From Hyphomicrobiales bacterium (GTDB lineage Bacteria > Pseudomonadota > Alphaproteobacteria > Rhizobiales > Rhizobiaceae), in NCBI GenBank assembly GCA_900489925.1, contig UEHQ01000017.1:1-64000 (forward strand): a DNA stretch of 64,000 nucleotides, written 5' to 3'. Every line of letters begins with the position of its first letter. Position 1 is the first letter of the stretch. Shown piece by piece: positions 9,520 to 18,195 of the stretch. A program made the translations under genes and the position numbers. The notes under the pieces were generated by a model that was not told the DNA's origin, ran no database searches, and saw only the letters and a list, made by a program, of their open reading frames with translations.

Positions 9520-10751
9520 AATCTACCCCATGTCGCCTTGATCAAGGACTCGATCTCGGCGTTGACGTTGTTCATCGACTCGAGCGCCCGGTCGTAGGTC
9601 GAACGCGTGAACTGGCTGCGTTCAACCTCGAAGAGCGTCTGATTTGTTATCCCCGCGTCGGAAACGGCCGTGCTCTTCAGCATTGGGTTGACAAGCACAT
9701 CCTCGCCGAACATCGAGCGGAGGAATGCGACCATCTGGTTCTGGGGACCGTCGGTGGGCTCGAAACGGGTGACGAGATACCGCATCCAGTTGTTGCGGTC
9801 TTCAGCGCCTGCTTCGGCGATTTCTTCGAGAAGCGCGCTCGTCATGGCGAGGAACTGGTTCATCGACATGACATCCAGCATCTGCGGATGAATGGTGATC
9901 AGCACTGACGTAGCTGCGGTCAACGCAGACAGCGTGAGGAAGCCGAGCTGGGGCGGGCAGTCGATGACGACGACGTCGTAAGCGTCCTCGACATCGCTGA
10001 TGACGGCCTGAAGCCGCGCAAAGAACAGCATGTCGTCGGGCTTGCGCTGGAGCAGAGCCTTCGGTGTGTCGTGCTCGAACTCCATGAGTTCAAGGTTGCC
10101 CGGGATGAGGTGGAGGTCGGGAATATAGGTCCCTCGAATGATCTCCTGCACCGGACGGCGCTCCTCGTCGTAGCGAATGGCGCCATAGATCGTTTCATTG
10201 ACCCCAACGTCGAGTTCGGGCTGGTTGCCGAACAGCGACGAAAGGCTTGCCTGCGGGTCGAGGTCGATGGCCAGCACGCGATAGCCACGCAAGGCGAGAT
10301 ACTGCGCGAGGTGCGCAGACGTCGTCGTCTTGCCTGACCCGCCCTTGAAGTTCATGACCGAAATGACCTGGAGCTCCTCACCCTCGCGACGGTGCGGCAG
10401 GTAGCGGCCGTTGGATCGCGCCGGCTTGTCCAGATAAGCGCGCATCGCCGCGATATCCTGGACGGAATACATGCGCCGACCGCCCGCGAGCGCCGGGCTG
10501 AATTCGCGTTCCGAGCCTTCTGCGGCCTTTCGCTCCAACTCGACGGCGCTGGTGCGCAGATAACCTTCGGCAACGCCGAGAAGCTTGGCCGCCTCAGACG
10601 GCGAGAACGAACGGATCCCCTTGCGTGCATGCGGCTGGAAAATATTGGTCTGATGCTCTTGCAGCTTGGCTGAAAGTGATGCCGAATGGCCCGCGATTTT
10701 GGATCGGAGTGGTGATGTTCGGCCAGCTACGGCCTTTGCGGTTTTCGTCAT
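9516..10751 (-). CDS. repA: Plasmid partitioning ATPase RepA (ParA family)
   Basis: A 411-residue Walker-type partition ATPase and operon autorepressor. An N-terminal DNA-binding part (about 40-115, with a MerR/HTH-like SPSEAAKLLGVAEGYLR) is followed by the deviant Walker A KGGSGKTT (136-143), AIDLDPQASLSSLFG, and DVVVIDCPPQLGFLTLSA as Walker A' and B. First gene of the repABC operon, read right to left. It places this window on a low-copy replicon typical of Rhizobiales. Confidence 0.97.
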   Translation of the reverse strand: MTKTAKAVAGRTSPLRSKIAGHSASLSAKLQEHQTNIFQPHARKGIRSFSPSEAAKLLGVAEGYLRTSAVELERKAAEGSEREFSPALAGGRRMYSVQDIAAMRAYLDKPARSNGRYLPHRREGEELQVISVMNFKGGSGKTTTSAHLAQYLALRGYRVLAIDLDPQASLSSLFGNQPELDVGVNETIYGAIRYDEERRPVQEIIRGTYIPDLHLIPGNLELMEFEHDTPKALLQRKPDDMLFFARLQAVISDVEDAYDVVVIDCPPQLGFLTLSALTAATSVLITIHPQMLDVMSMNQFLAMTSALLEEIAEAGAEDRNNWMRYLVTRFEPTDGPQNQMVAFLRSMFGEDVLVNPMLKSTAVSDAGITNQTLFEVERSQFTRSTYDRALESMNNVNAEIESLIKATWGRL

Positions 10752-11022
10752 CTTCTCGCCCGTTAACTCTCATATGCGGAAGATGCCCAGCAAAGGCCAA
10801 AACTCCGCACGCGACGAATAAGAACCGATTCTATCGCGGGCGCAAGCGTTTTAAGGTTAACGAATTCCTGACAAACCTATTGGTTCTTAAAGGCAAATCA
10901 ACTCTGACTGCATACACGCCAAGCACAGCAGGGTGTTGCGCTCAATCTGCCTATCCACCGGCTTCGCAGACAAAATGCTCGTGAGAAGAAAACCGGCGGC
11001 AAAAAGCGGCATCGTTCACGCC
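10752..11022. promoter_or_regulatory. repABC upstream region
   Basis: About 270 bp between repA and the sigma-factor gene, less GC-rich than its neighbours, with a run of AT steps at 10840-10910. It should hold the repABC promoter (reading leftward). I could not single out a convincing -35/-10 pair. Confidence 0.45.
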
Positions 11023-11038
11023 GTTCTTTGCTCTGAAC
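11023..11038. other. Weak candidate parS site upstream of repA
   Basis: GTTCTTTGCTCTGAAC fits the outer and central bases of the repABC parS pattern GTT-N4-GC-N4-AAC, 272 bp upstream of repA. The inner positions are not symmetric, so the match is weak. I scanned 6.4-11.1 kb by eye and found no other site with the GC centre. Confidence 0.3.
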
Positions 11039-11057
11039 CCAGCAGAATCACTGCGAC

Positions 11058-11813
11058 TCACTTCGCGGCAACCGCTCCTGCGACGGTGTCACAGCTTCTC
11101 CTCTCCACAGTGGCACGCAACCGCCGGATCACACGATCAGCCATGGCGGTACAACGCAGCCCATCGAATGGATACAGAGAAGAGAATGCTCCAGCCAAGC
11201 GATCGTCTATGGCCTGCCGCAGCATTTTCCGCGCCCGGTGCAAGCGTGTCTTGGCCGTCTCGGGCTTTATCCCAAGATGTAGCGCGGCCTCTTCCGTGCT
11301 CATCCCCTCAACGTCGCGGAGGACAAAAATTGCGCGGAACTGATCGGGCAGCTCGTCGACGAGGCGCTCCAGTAGGCGACGCGTCTCGCCTCGCGAAAGC
11401 TCAGCCTCCGGGTCGGCGACCGAACACGAGGCCGGAAATTGAAGGAGTTCGCCGCGTCCCGATCCGGCTGTCATATCGATCTCCTCCAAGCCGACGCTCG
11501 GACGACGGCGTCGCACGCGCCCAAGTGCCTCGTTGAGAGCGATCCGGGTGAGCCAGCTAGACAGTTGCGCCTCGCCACGAAAGGTGCCGAGGTGCGTGAA
11601 GGCTTGCACGTAGGTCGCCTGCACAACGTCCTCCGCCTCCGCATCGTTGCGGACAATCGCCCGTGCGGATCGAAAGAGCCGACGGTTGTGCCGTTGCACT
11701 AAGATACGGATAGCCGTCTCGTCACCGCGCCGCGCGTAAACGACGAGATCACTGTCTTGAAGCGCGGCCATCTCAGGTGCTAGCCGCGACGCCGTATTGG
11801 GACTGCCAGTCAT
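11058..11813 (-). CDS. ECF-type RNA polymerase sigma factor
   Basis: A 251-residue group 4 sigma factor. Region 2 is seen in DAEDVVQATYVQAFTHLGTFRGEAQLSSWL and region 4 in LPDQFRAIFVLRDVEGMSTEEAALHLGIKPETAKTRLHRARKMLRQ. A C-terminal extension of about 45 residues (with YPFDGLRC and two Cys) follows region 4. The ATG at 11813 has GGAG six bases upstream and is preferred over the longer in-frame start at 11834. It lies downstream of the DUF4142 and cupredoxin genes on the same strand; no anti-sigma gene is adjacent. The extension may sense redox or metal (inference). Confidence 0.92.
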   Translation of the reverse strand: MTGSPNTASRLAPEMAALQDSDLVVYARRGDETAIRILVQRHNRRLFRSARAIVRNDAEAEDVVQATYVQAFTHLGTFRGEAQLSSWLTRIALNEALGRVRRRRPSVGLEEIDMTAGSGRGELLQFPASCSVADPEAELSRGETRRLLERLVDELPDQFRAIFVLRDVEGMSTEEAALHLGIKPETAKTRLHRARKMLRQAIDDRLAGAFSSLYPFDGLRCTAMADRVIRRLRATVERRSCDTVAGAVAAK

Positions 11814-11848
11814 GATCGCTCCATCATATTTCACTGCCTGCAGCCAGG

Positions 11849-12172
11849 CTAAGGCTGAACACCAAGCGTGCCTGTCATCCCCGGGTGAAAGCGGCAGTAG
11901 AAATCCACCGTCCCCGGTTGTTTGACCGTCATGCTTCGTTCCGATTTCGGCGGCAGATCCACGTCGAAGCTCTTGTCACGCGCAGTCGCAGTGTGGTGGA
12001 ATATATCATTGTTCCGCCAAGTGATCACGTCGCCAACATGCAATCCCGGCACAGTGCCGAATTGCATTTGCGCAATTGTGATCTCGTAAGTGGCGGCAGC
12101 CGCTCCCGCCGGACCGCCTACCCCAAACGTAGCGACGGTTGCCGTCGCAAAAATCCACGATAGCCAAGGCAT
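11849..12172 (-). CDS. Cupredoxin-domain protein (amicyanin/plastocyanin-like)
   Basis: A 107-residue secreted protein. Residues 1-27 form a signal peptide (ending GAAAA). The mature part is a small cupredoxin with type-1 copper ligands: a His in DIFHHTA (59 or 60), Cys93, His96 and Met99 in YCRFHPGM. It is a periplasmic electron carrier or copper-binding protein. It sits 8 nt after the DUF4142 gene and 35 nt before the sigma factor gene, so the three are probably one operon. Confidence 0.9.
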   Translation of the reverse strand: MPWLSWIFATATVATFGVGGPAGAAAATYEITIAQMQFGTVPGLHVGDVITWRNNDIFHHTATARDKSFDVDLPPKSERSMTVKQPGTVDFYCRFHPGMTGTLGVQP

Positions 12173-12180
12173 CGGCGAAC

Positions 12181-12699
12181 CTATTTGACCATCGCAGCAA
12201 GGTGTTCGGCATGCATCTGGTGTTCCTTGAAAAGGGCAAGGCCAGTTTGCAGCAGCGATTTCAGTTCGGGATTCTCGGCAGATGGGATGAGCACGGTCTC
12301 AAGTGCACCACTGACCTCTTTGTGGTAGGCCACTTCGTTGTCGACATAGGCCTTATCGAACGCCACTCCTTTTAGCGTGTCGAGCTTCTCCAGTTCCGTT
12401 TTGGCGACGGATGACAGGGACTTGCTGGTATCATTGTCTTCGGGCGTAACTTTGAGCTTTTTGAGAAGAGCCAGCGCCTGCTGGTTCACAGCCTTATGGT
12501 CACGCTCCATGGTCGTCGCGAATTCGCGGACATCAGCGTTCTTGCTTTTCTGGAGCGCCTGCTTGGCCGCGGCAATGTCGATCTCGCCGGCCGTGTAGGC
12601 GATGTGGGCGATCTGTGGATCAGTCGGCTTGTCAGCCGCGAACGTGGTCGATGAAAGCGCCACCGCCATGGCCGTGGCAGTTAGAAATCTTTTGAACAT
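12181..12699 (-). CDS. DUF4142 secreted protein
   Basis: A 172-residue protein with a signal peptide (MFKRFLTATAMAVALSSTTFA) and a helical ferritin-like DUF4142 domain: IAYTAGEIDIAAAKQALQKSKNADVREFATTMERDHKAVNQ, then a second helical pair ending FKEHQMHAEHLA. The ATG at 12699 follows CAGGAG; the longer in-frame start is not supported. DUF4142 genes are often next to ECF sigma factors in rhizobia; their role, perhaps envelope stress, is not settled. First gene of the three-gene unit. Confidence 0.88.
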   Translation of the reverse strand: MFKRFLTATAMAVALSSTTFAADKPTDPQIAHIAYTAGEIDIAAAKQALQKSKNADVREFATTMERDHKAVNQQALALLKKLKVTPEDNDTSKSLSSVAKTELEKLDTLKGVAFDKAYVDNEVAYHKEVSGALETVLIPSAENPELKSLLQTGLALFKEHQMHAEHLAAMVK

Positions 12700-12764
12700 G
12701 TTGGTCTCCTGTTGTCCGTGAGCACGTCCAGATGCCTTCAGCACCCGAATAGCTGTTGGATGCA

Positions 12765-12783
12765 GTTCCCAACAAAAGGTTCC
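12765..12783 (-). promoter_or_regulatory. Two GGAAC boxes upstream of the DUF4142 unit
   Basis: On the minus strand GGAAC occurs at 12783-12779 and 12769-12765, about 70-85 nt before the DUF4142 start. GGAAC is the usual -35 of ECF-dependent promoters, so self-activation by the sigma factor is plausible. No clear -10 match (such as CGTT at the right distance) was found. Confidence 0.3.
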
Positions 12784-12881
12784 CCAAATTCGTGTTTACC
12801 GCCCAGCCAATGCTTGAGTTGGCTCCATTGAAGTGGGACACGCGGTCTGTCGCCAAAAAGCCAAGCGGACAGCCGGGTGTG

Positions 12882-13784
12882 CTATGCGATGTCCATCGCT
12901 CTCTTGTGTTCGGCGACCTCGGCCAAGAGCCAGTCCTGAAACAGGCCGGCCCCGGGCTTGTTGCCGATACTCCGCCGTTGCTGCAGATAATAGCCGGCGG
13001 GGTAGGCGTGGCGATTGGCGAACGGCGCGACGAGCTTGCCCTGACGCAGGAGATCCTGTGCCATGATTGTGTCGGCAAGGGCGATCCCCGCGCCGTTCAT
13101 CGCCTCGCGCATGATGAGGGTGCAGTCGTGAAGAATGGAACTCGAGCGCGATGGCACATACGCAATGGACTCACGCTCCAACCATTGCTTCCAGCGCGTC
13201 GTCTCGCATTCGTGGATAAGGTGATGCCGGACAAGGTCGGCCGGTGAGCGGAGCGGTATCGGGCCCTCCAGCAGGGAAGGGGCGCAAACCGGCGTGAGCA
13301 GAAGCGGAACCATCATCGTCAATGCCGGGCCGGCCTTGTAGGCGAACTCGTCGACGATCGCCAGATCGACGCTGGCCCGCTTGCCTGATGTCGATATTTC
13401 GAGATCGACGGTCGGATGCAGGCGACGGAAGCTCGGCAGCCGATCGGCCAGCCAGAGGTTGAGGAAGGTCGGCTCGCACATCAGCTTGACCCGTTGCGCC
13501 TTGTCGCCGCGCGGCTTCTCGTAAAGGCTGACGTCTTCCGTCGCGCGCCAGAGCGCCTCGAAGGCCTCCGAAAGGCTGCGCGCATAGTAGGATCCACGCA
13601 TCGTCGGGGTAACCTGCCGAAACCCGCGTTCAAACAGATCCTGGCCGAGGGTTTTCTCCAGCGTTCGGATATGCCTGCTGACCGCGGAAGGCGTCAGATG
13701 CAGCTCTTCCGCCGCGTCCTTGATGCTGCCGAGGCGTGCGGCCGCCTCGAAAGCGCGCATGCCGTTGAGTGAAGGTAAAGCCAT
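12882..13784 (-). CDS. LysR-family regulator (GcvA-like)
   Basis: A 300-residue LTTR with an N-terminal helix-turn-helix (SIKDAAEELHLTPSAVSRHIRTLEKTLGQDLFER, about 19-52) and a substrate-binding domain of the GcvA type. ATG at 13784 is used; a TTG 36 nt upstream is possible. It is divergent from the aminopeptidase/peptide transporter genes and so is the likely regulator of that locus, probably responding to a peptide or amino acid (inference). Confidence 0.9.
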   Translation of the reverse strand: MALPSLNGMRAFEAAARLGSIKDAAEELHLTPSAVSRHIRTLEKTLGQDLFERGFRQVTPTMRGSYYARSLSEAFEALWRATEDVSLYEKPRGDKAQRVKLMCEPTFLNLWLADRLPSFRRLHPTVDLEISTSGKRASVDLAIVDEFAYKAGPALTMMVPLLLTPVCAPSLLEGPIPLRSPADLVRHHLIHECETTRWKQWLERESIAYVPSRSSSILHDCTLIMREAMNGAGIALADTIMAQDLLRQGKLVAPFANRHAYPAGYYLQQRRSIGNKPGAGLFQDWLLAEVAEHKRAMDIA

Positions 13785-14056
13785 GCGCAGACCATGAATT
13801 ATCACTTGAGTTTTTGTCAATCGATATGAGCGAAATTGGCGCTTGAACGCCTGTCCCGTTCGGCGTTACCGATTTGTGACGAGCCTCTAAGTCGCCATGA
13901 GAACACGATTATTCGGTCTCTGGCACGCATCCATCCATCGGTGATGGCTTCCGGCACGAAGCATCGCTTCGACGGGCGGCAAATGCCGTTCTCCGGATCG
14001 ATGCCCCATGCCTGCGGCAGCCACCTCCGCGTAGCTGTAACAGGAAGCATACCTTC

Positions 14057-15568
14057 ATGCCCCAATCGCCCGTTCCGGTCTTTCAAGCGGTGGATGCAAT
14101 CTCCGCCGAAGCGTCGATCATCGTGATCCTCCAGCTCGCCGGACAGGCTCTTGGCCCTCGCGCCGCTGAGTTGGATGCCGCAATGAGCGGGATCATCACC
14201 AGGGCCTGTTCCTCTGAAAAGCTCGCCGAAAGCGGCGCCTGCATCGAGCTCGTGCCGCCACAGACGGTATCGACGCGCCGCGTTCTCATCTTGTCCCTCG
14301 GGAAGCCGGAAGCGTTGACTGCGCTGTCGCTTGCGCGAGCAGGCGGGAGCCTTGCCGCTCACCTGGAGGATCTGGGCGAGACAGAAGCCACGCTCGTTCT
14401 CGATGCCGTTGCCGAAGCAAACCTTTCGCAGGCTGAGATCCTGGCGCGCGTGGCGCTCGGCATCCGGCTGCGCCGCTATCGTTTTGACCTGCGCAACAAG
14501 CGCCCCGTGGCTGAGGCCGACAAAGCCTGGCACCTGCAACTGGTCGGCGCTGACAAGCACGCGCTGGACGTAGCGCTTGCTCGCACCAACGCCGTTGCCG
14601 AGGGGGTCGAGTACGCCCGTACACTGGTCAACCTGCCGCCGAACTACCTCCATCCCGATTGTTTCGCGGCCCATCTCGCGCCGCTGCGGGAAGCCGGCAT
14701 CGAGGTCGAAGTGCTCGAGGCCGCCGAGCTCAAGGAACTTGGCATGAATGCCCTGTTGGCTGTCGGCGCAGGATCTGTACGTCCGCCGCGGCTGGCCGTT
14801 CTGCGCTATCGCGGCGAAGGTTCGGGCGAACAGCCCCTTGCCTTCGTCGGCAAGGGCGTCTGTTTCGATTCCGGCGGCCTTTGCATCAAGGGCGGCATGC
14901 AGATGTTTGACATGAAGGCAGACATGGCCGGGGCGGCGGCAGTCGTCGGTCTCCTCCTGTCGCTGGCACGTCAAAAGAGCCCCGTGCATGCCGTCGGCGT
15001 CCTCGGCATTGCCGAAAACCTCCCGTCCGGCACCTCCCTCAAGCCCCGTGACATCGTCACCACCGCGTCCGGCCAGACGGTCGAAGTGTTCGATACCGAC
15101 GCGGAAGGCCGGCTGATCCTTGCCGACTGCCTGCACTATACGGCGACACGCTTTGAGCCATCGGTAATCGTCGACCTGGCAACACTAACCTATTCGGTGA
15201 TGCGCGGCCTTGGATCGATCTTCGCGGGCCTGTTCAGCACGGACGACGCGATTGCGAACGAGATGATCGCCGCCGGGGAAAAGGTCGGCGAACGTTTCTG
15301 GCGCCTGCCGCTCGACCGGGCCTATGACGAAGGGCTGAAATCGCCTCTTGCGGACCTTCGCCACCATGCCAAAGACATGGAGGATGGCGATTCCCCTTAT
15401 GCAGCGGCCTTCCTTCGTCACTTCACCGAGGATCGCCCGTGGGTGCATCTCGACATCGCCGGCAAGGAACTGGCCCCCGAGGATCGTCCGCTTGGCCGGG
15501 AAGGCGCCACGGCCTTCGGCGTGCAGATGCTGGAGGAATGGGTGCAGACAAACCGGAAGGGCGCCTAG
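14057..15568 (+). CDS. M17 leucyl aminopeptidase family protein
   Basis: A 503-residue cytosolic metallo-aminopeptidase. The catalytic C-terminal domain shows VGKGVCFDSGGLCIKGG (Lys and Asp metal ligands), MKADMAGAAAV, the family signature TDAEGRLILADCL (about 351-363), and the closing DIAGKELAPEDRPLGREGATAFGV. AGGAAG precedes the ATG. Followed by a proline iminopeptidase and a peptide ABC transporter, so it probably releases amino acids from imported peptides. The N-terminal domain is more diverged, as usual. Confidence 0.93.
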   Translation: MPQSPVPVFQAVDAISAEASIIVILQLAGQALGPRAAELDAAMSGIITRACSSEKLAESGACIELVPPQTVSTRRVLILSLGKPEALTALSLARAGGSLAAHLEDLGETEATLVLDAVAEANLSQAEILARVALGIRLRRYRFDLRNKRPVAEADKAWHLQLVGADKHALDVALARTNAVAEGVEYARTLVNLPPNYLHPDCFAAHLAPLREAGIEVEVLEAAELKELGMNALLAVGAGSVRPPRLAVLRYRGEGSGEQPLAFVGKGVCFDSGGLCIKGGMQMFDMKADMAGAAAVVGLLLSLARQKSPVHAVGVLGIAENLPSGTSLKPRDIVTTASGQTVEVFDTDAEGRLILADCLHYTATRFEPSVIVDLATLTYSVMRGLGSIFAGLFSTDDAIANEMIAAGEKVGERFWRLPLDRAYDEGLKSPLADLRHHAKDMEDGDSPYAAAFLRHFTEDRPWVHLDIAGKELAPEDRPLGREGATAFGVQMLEEWVQTNRKGA

Positions 15569-15595
15569 GCGCCTTCGATCGCGGGAGAAGCGGAT

Positions 15596-16501
15596 ATGTC
15601 AGTTTCCATCAACAGCACAGAAGGCCGAGCACCGTTCAGGGGCTATGAAACATGGTATCGCATCAGCGGTGAACTCGGTGGCGACAAGCTTCCGCTGGTG
15701 ATCCTGCACGGCGGGCCCGGCGTCGCGCACAATTATGTCGACGCCTACAGGCTGCTTGCCAACGACGGTCGGGCCGTCATTCACTACGATCAGCTGGGAT
15801 GCGGCAACTCCACGCTGCTCCCGGAAAAAGGCGCCGATTTCTGGACGCCGCAGCTGTTCATCGACGAGCTGGAGAACTTGGTAGACCACCTCGGGATCCG
15901 CGACGGATTCCACGTGCTGGGACAGAGCTGGGGCGGGATGCTCGGCGCCGAATATGCGGTACTGCGCCCCAAAGGGCTTGTATCGCTGACCATCGCCAAT
16001 TCCCCAGCCTCCATGACATTGTGGGTCGAGGAGGCCAACCGGCTGCGCGCCGACCTCCCGCAAGACATCCAGGATACGCTGACGCGGCATGAGAACGCAG
16101 GCACGACGGATCATGAAGACTACCAGCAGGCTACGATGGCCTTCTACGAACGCCATGTCTGCCGCGTCGTCCCGTTCCCACCCGAGGTAACCGCAAGTTT
16201 CGAGCAGGCGGCAAGAAACCCGACGGTTTATACCCTGATGAATGGGCCGAACGAATTCCATGTCATCGGCACGCTGAAGACCTGGAGCATCATCGACCGC
16301 CTGCCGGCCATCAATGTGCCGACGCTGATCGTCTCCGGACGATACGACGAAGCCACGCCGGCGACCGTGCAGCCCTTCATGGACGGCATCAAGGGTGCGC
16401 GCTGGGAGATTTTCGAGCATTCAAGCCACATGCCGCATGTCGAAGAGCAGGAAGCCTGCATGCGGGTTGTGGGAACTTTTCTCAATCAATACGATCAATA
16501 G
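15596..16501 (+). CDS. Proline iminopeptidase-family hydrolase (S33)
   Basis: A 301-residue alpha/beta hydrolase. Seen: the oxyanion HGGPG motif (about 40-44), DQLGCGNS, the nucleophile elbow GQSWGG (Ser about 107), the acid Asp in SGRYDEATP, and the catalytic His in HSSHMPHVEE. This set is typical of proline iminopeptidases and tricorn-interacting factor F1-type peptidases. No signal peptide, so it is cytoplasmic. It follows the aminopeptidase by 27 nt and precedes the transporter by 17 nt, consistent with trimming N-terminal residues from imported peptides. Confidence 0.92.
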   Translation: MSVSINSTEGRAPFRGYETWYRISGELGGDKLPLVILHGGPGVAHNYVDAYRLLANDGRAVIHYDQLGCGNSTLLPEKGADFWTPQLFIDELENLVDHLGIRDGFHVLGQSWGGMLGAEYAVLRPKGLVSLTIANSPASMTLWVEEANRLRADLPQDIQDTLTRHENAGTTDHEDYQQATMAFYERHVCRVVPFPPEVTASFEQAARNPTVYTLMNGPNEFHVIGTLKTWSIIDRLPAINVPTLIVSGRYDEATPATVQPFMDGIKGARWEIFEHSSHMPHVEEQEACMRVVGTFLNQYDQ

Positions 16502-16518
16502 AAAAAAGGGGATCGAGA

Positions 16519-18180
16519 ATGAAGAAACTGCTTATGACGGCAACGGCCGTAGCGCTCCTCAGCGGCGGATGGCTGGCTCCGGCGCAGGCCGGTTACAATC
16601 CGGAACATCGCGGCGGCACCATGCGCCTGCTGGCGCGCTCCGCGGCCGGAACGCTCGATCCGCATATCAACTACACTGATCAGGGCTGGCAGATGTATCA
16701 GCCGATCTACGACGGCCTCGTCGCCTTCCGCAAGGCAGAGGGCGTCGACGGCTTCACCATCGTACCGGATCTGGCCGAGGCGCTGCCTGAAGTCAGCAAC
16801 AATGGCACGACCTTCACCTTCAAGCTTCGCAAGGGCATCAAGTTCTCGACCGGCCAGGACGTCGGCGTAAAGGACGTCGTCGCCTCGTTCCAGCGAATCT
16901 TCAAGGTTTCCGGCCCGACATCGGGAACCTTCTATGCCGGCATCAACGGCGCCGACAAATGCCTTGCCGATGCCAAGAGCTGCACGCTTGAGGGCGGCGT
17001 GGTGGGCGACGAAGCAGCCGGCACGATCACCATCAATCTCGCCAAGCCGGATGCCGAGTTCCTCTACAAGCTCGCCTTGCCGCACGCCGTCGTCCTGCCG
17101 GCTGATACCCCGGCCGAAGACATGGGCTCGGTCCCGATTCCGAGCACCGGCCCCTACATGATTTCAGCCTTCGACCCGAACAAGGGCATGACCGTTTCTC
17201 GCAATCCGCACTTCAAGCAGTGGAGCGAGGAAGCCCAGCCGGACGGCTATCCCGACGTTGTTCAGTACGACTTCGGTCTTTCCGAAGAGGCGGCTGTCAC
17301 AGCGATCCAGAACGGCGAAGCCGACTGGATGTTCGACGCGCTGCCGAGCGATCGCCTCGCCGAACTCGGCACTAAGTTCAAGGAACAGCTCCACATCTCG
17401 CCGCTGTCCGCCTGGTGGTACGCTCCCCTCAACACACGCCTTGCACCCTTCGACAATGTGAAGGCGCGCCAGGCCGTCGCCTTCGCCGTCGATCGCAACA
17501 CGCTGGTCAAGCTGTTTGGCGGCAAGGTGCTGGCTTCGCCGGTCTGCCAAGTCCTGCCGCCGGATTTCCCCGGCCACGAAGATTATTGCCCCTATACCAA
17601 GAACCCGGGTGCAAAGTGGTCGGCTCCTGATCTCGACAAGGCCAAGCAGCTCGTCGAGGAATCTGGAACCAAGGGCCAGAAAGTGACGATCATCGTCGAA
17701 GACACCGCTGTGTCGCGTTCGATCGGTGTCTACCTCCAGAGCGTGCTTACCAGCATCGGCTATGTTGCCGACGTCAAGCCGATCTCGACCAACATCCAGT
17801 TCACCTACATCCAGAACACCAACAACAAGGTGCAGATGTCCGTCAGCCAGTGGTACAAGGATTATCCGGCGGCTTCCGACTTCCTGCATATCCTGTTCGG
17901 CTGCGCATCCTTCCGTGAAGGCTCGGACGCCTCGATCAACATCTCCGGTTTCTGCGACGCAGGCATCGACGCCAAGATGCAGAAGGCGCTTGATCTCGGC
18001 GTGACCGACCAGAAGGCGGCGGACGCATTGTGGGCCGAGATCGACCGCGAGGTCACCGATCAGGCTCCGGCTGTTGGCCTGTTCACGCCCAAGCGCCTGG
18101 ACTTCACCAGCAAGCGCCTCGGCAACTTCATGTTCAACCGCCAGTTCAACTGGATGATTACCCAGGCGTGGGTACAGTGA
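16519..18180 (+). CDS. Peptide ABC transporter substrate-binding protein (DppA/OppA-like)
   Basis: A 553-residue SBP_bac_5 protein with a signal peptide (residues 1-25, ending PAQA). Family segments: the mature N-terminus GGTMRLLARSAAGTLDPHINYT, the GTTFTFKLRKGIKFSTGQDV motif, PSTGPYMISAFDP, and AVAFAVDRNTLVKLFGGKV. It captures peptides in the periplasm for the permeases that follow. GGGGATCGAG lies before the ATG. Context (two peptidases upstream) strongly supports peptides over nickel or sugar ligands. Confidence 0.93.
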   Translation: MKKLLMTATAVALLSGGWLAPAQAGYNPEHRGGTMRLLARSAAGTLDPHINYTDQGWQMYQPIYDGLVAFRKAEGVDGFTIVPDLAEALPEVSNNGTTFTFKLRKGIKFSTGQDVGVKDVVASFQRIFKVSGPTSGTFYAGINGADKCLADAKSCTLEGGVVGDEAAGTITINLAKPDAEFLYKLALPHAVVLPADTPAEDMGSVPIPSTGPYMISAFDPNKGMTVSRNPHFKQWSEEAQPDGYPDVVQYDFGLSEEAAVTAIQNGEADWMFDALPSDRLAELGTKFKEQLHISPLSAWWYAPLNTRLAPFDNVKARQAVAFAVDRNTLVKLFGGKVLASPVCQVLPPDFPGHEDYCPYTKNPGAKWSAPDLDKAKQLVEESGTKGQKVTIIVEDTAVSRSIGVYLQSVLTSIGYVADVKPISTNIQFTYIQNTNNKVQMSVSQWYKDYPAASDFLHILFGCASFREGSDASINISGFCDAGIDAKMQKALDLGVTDQKAADALWAEIDREVTDQAPAVGLFTPKRLDFTSKRLGNFMFNRQFNWMITQAWVQ

Positions 18181-18195
18181 TATCCAGACGGAGAC

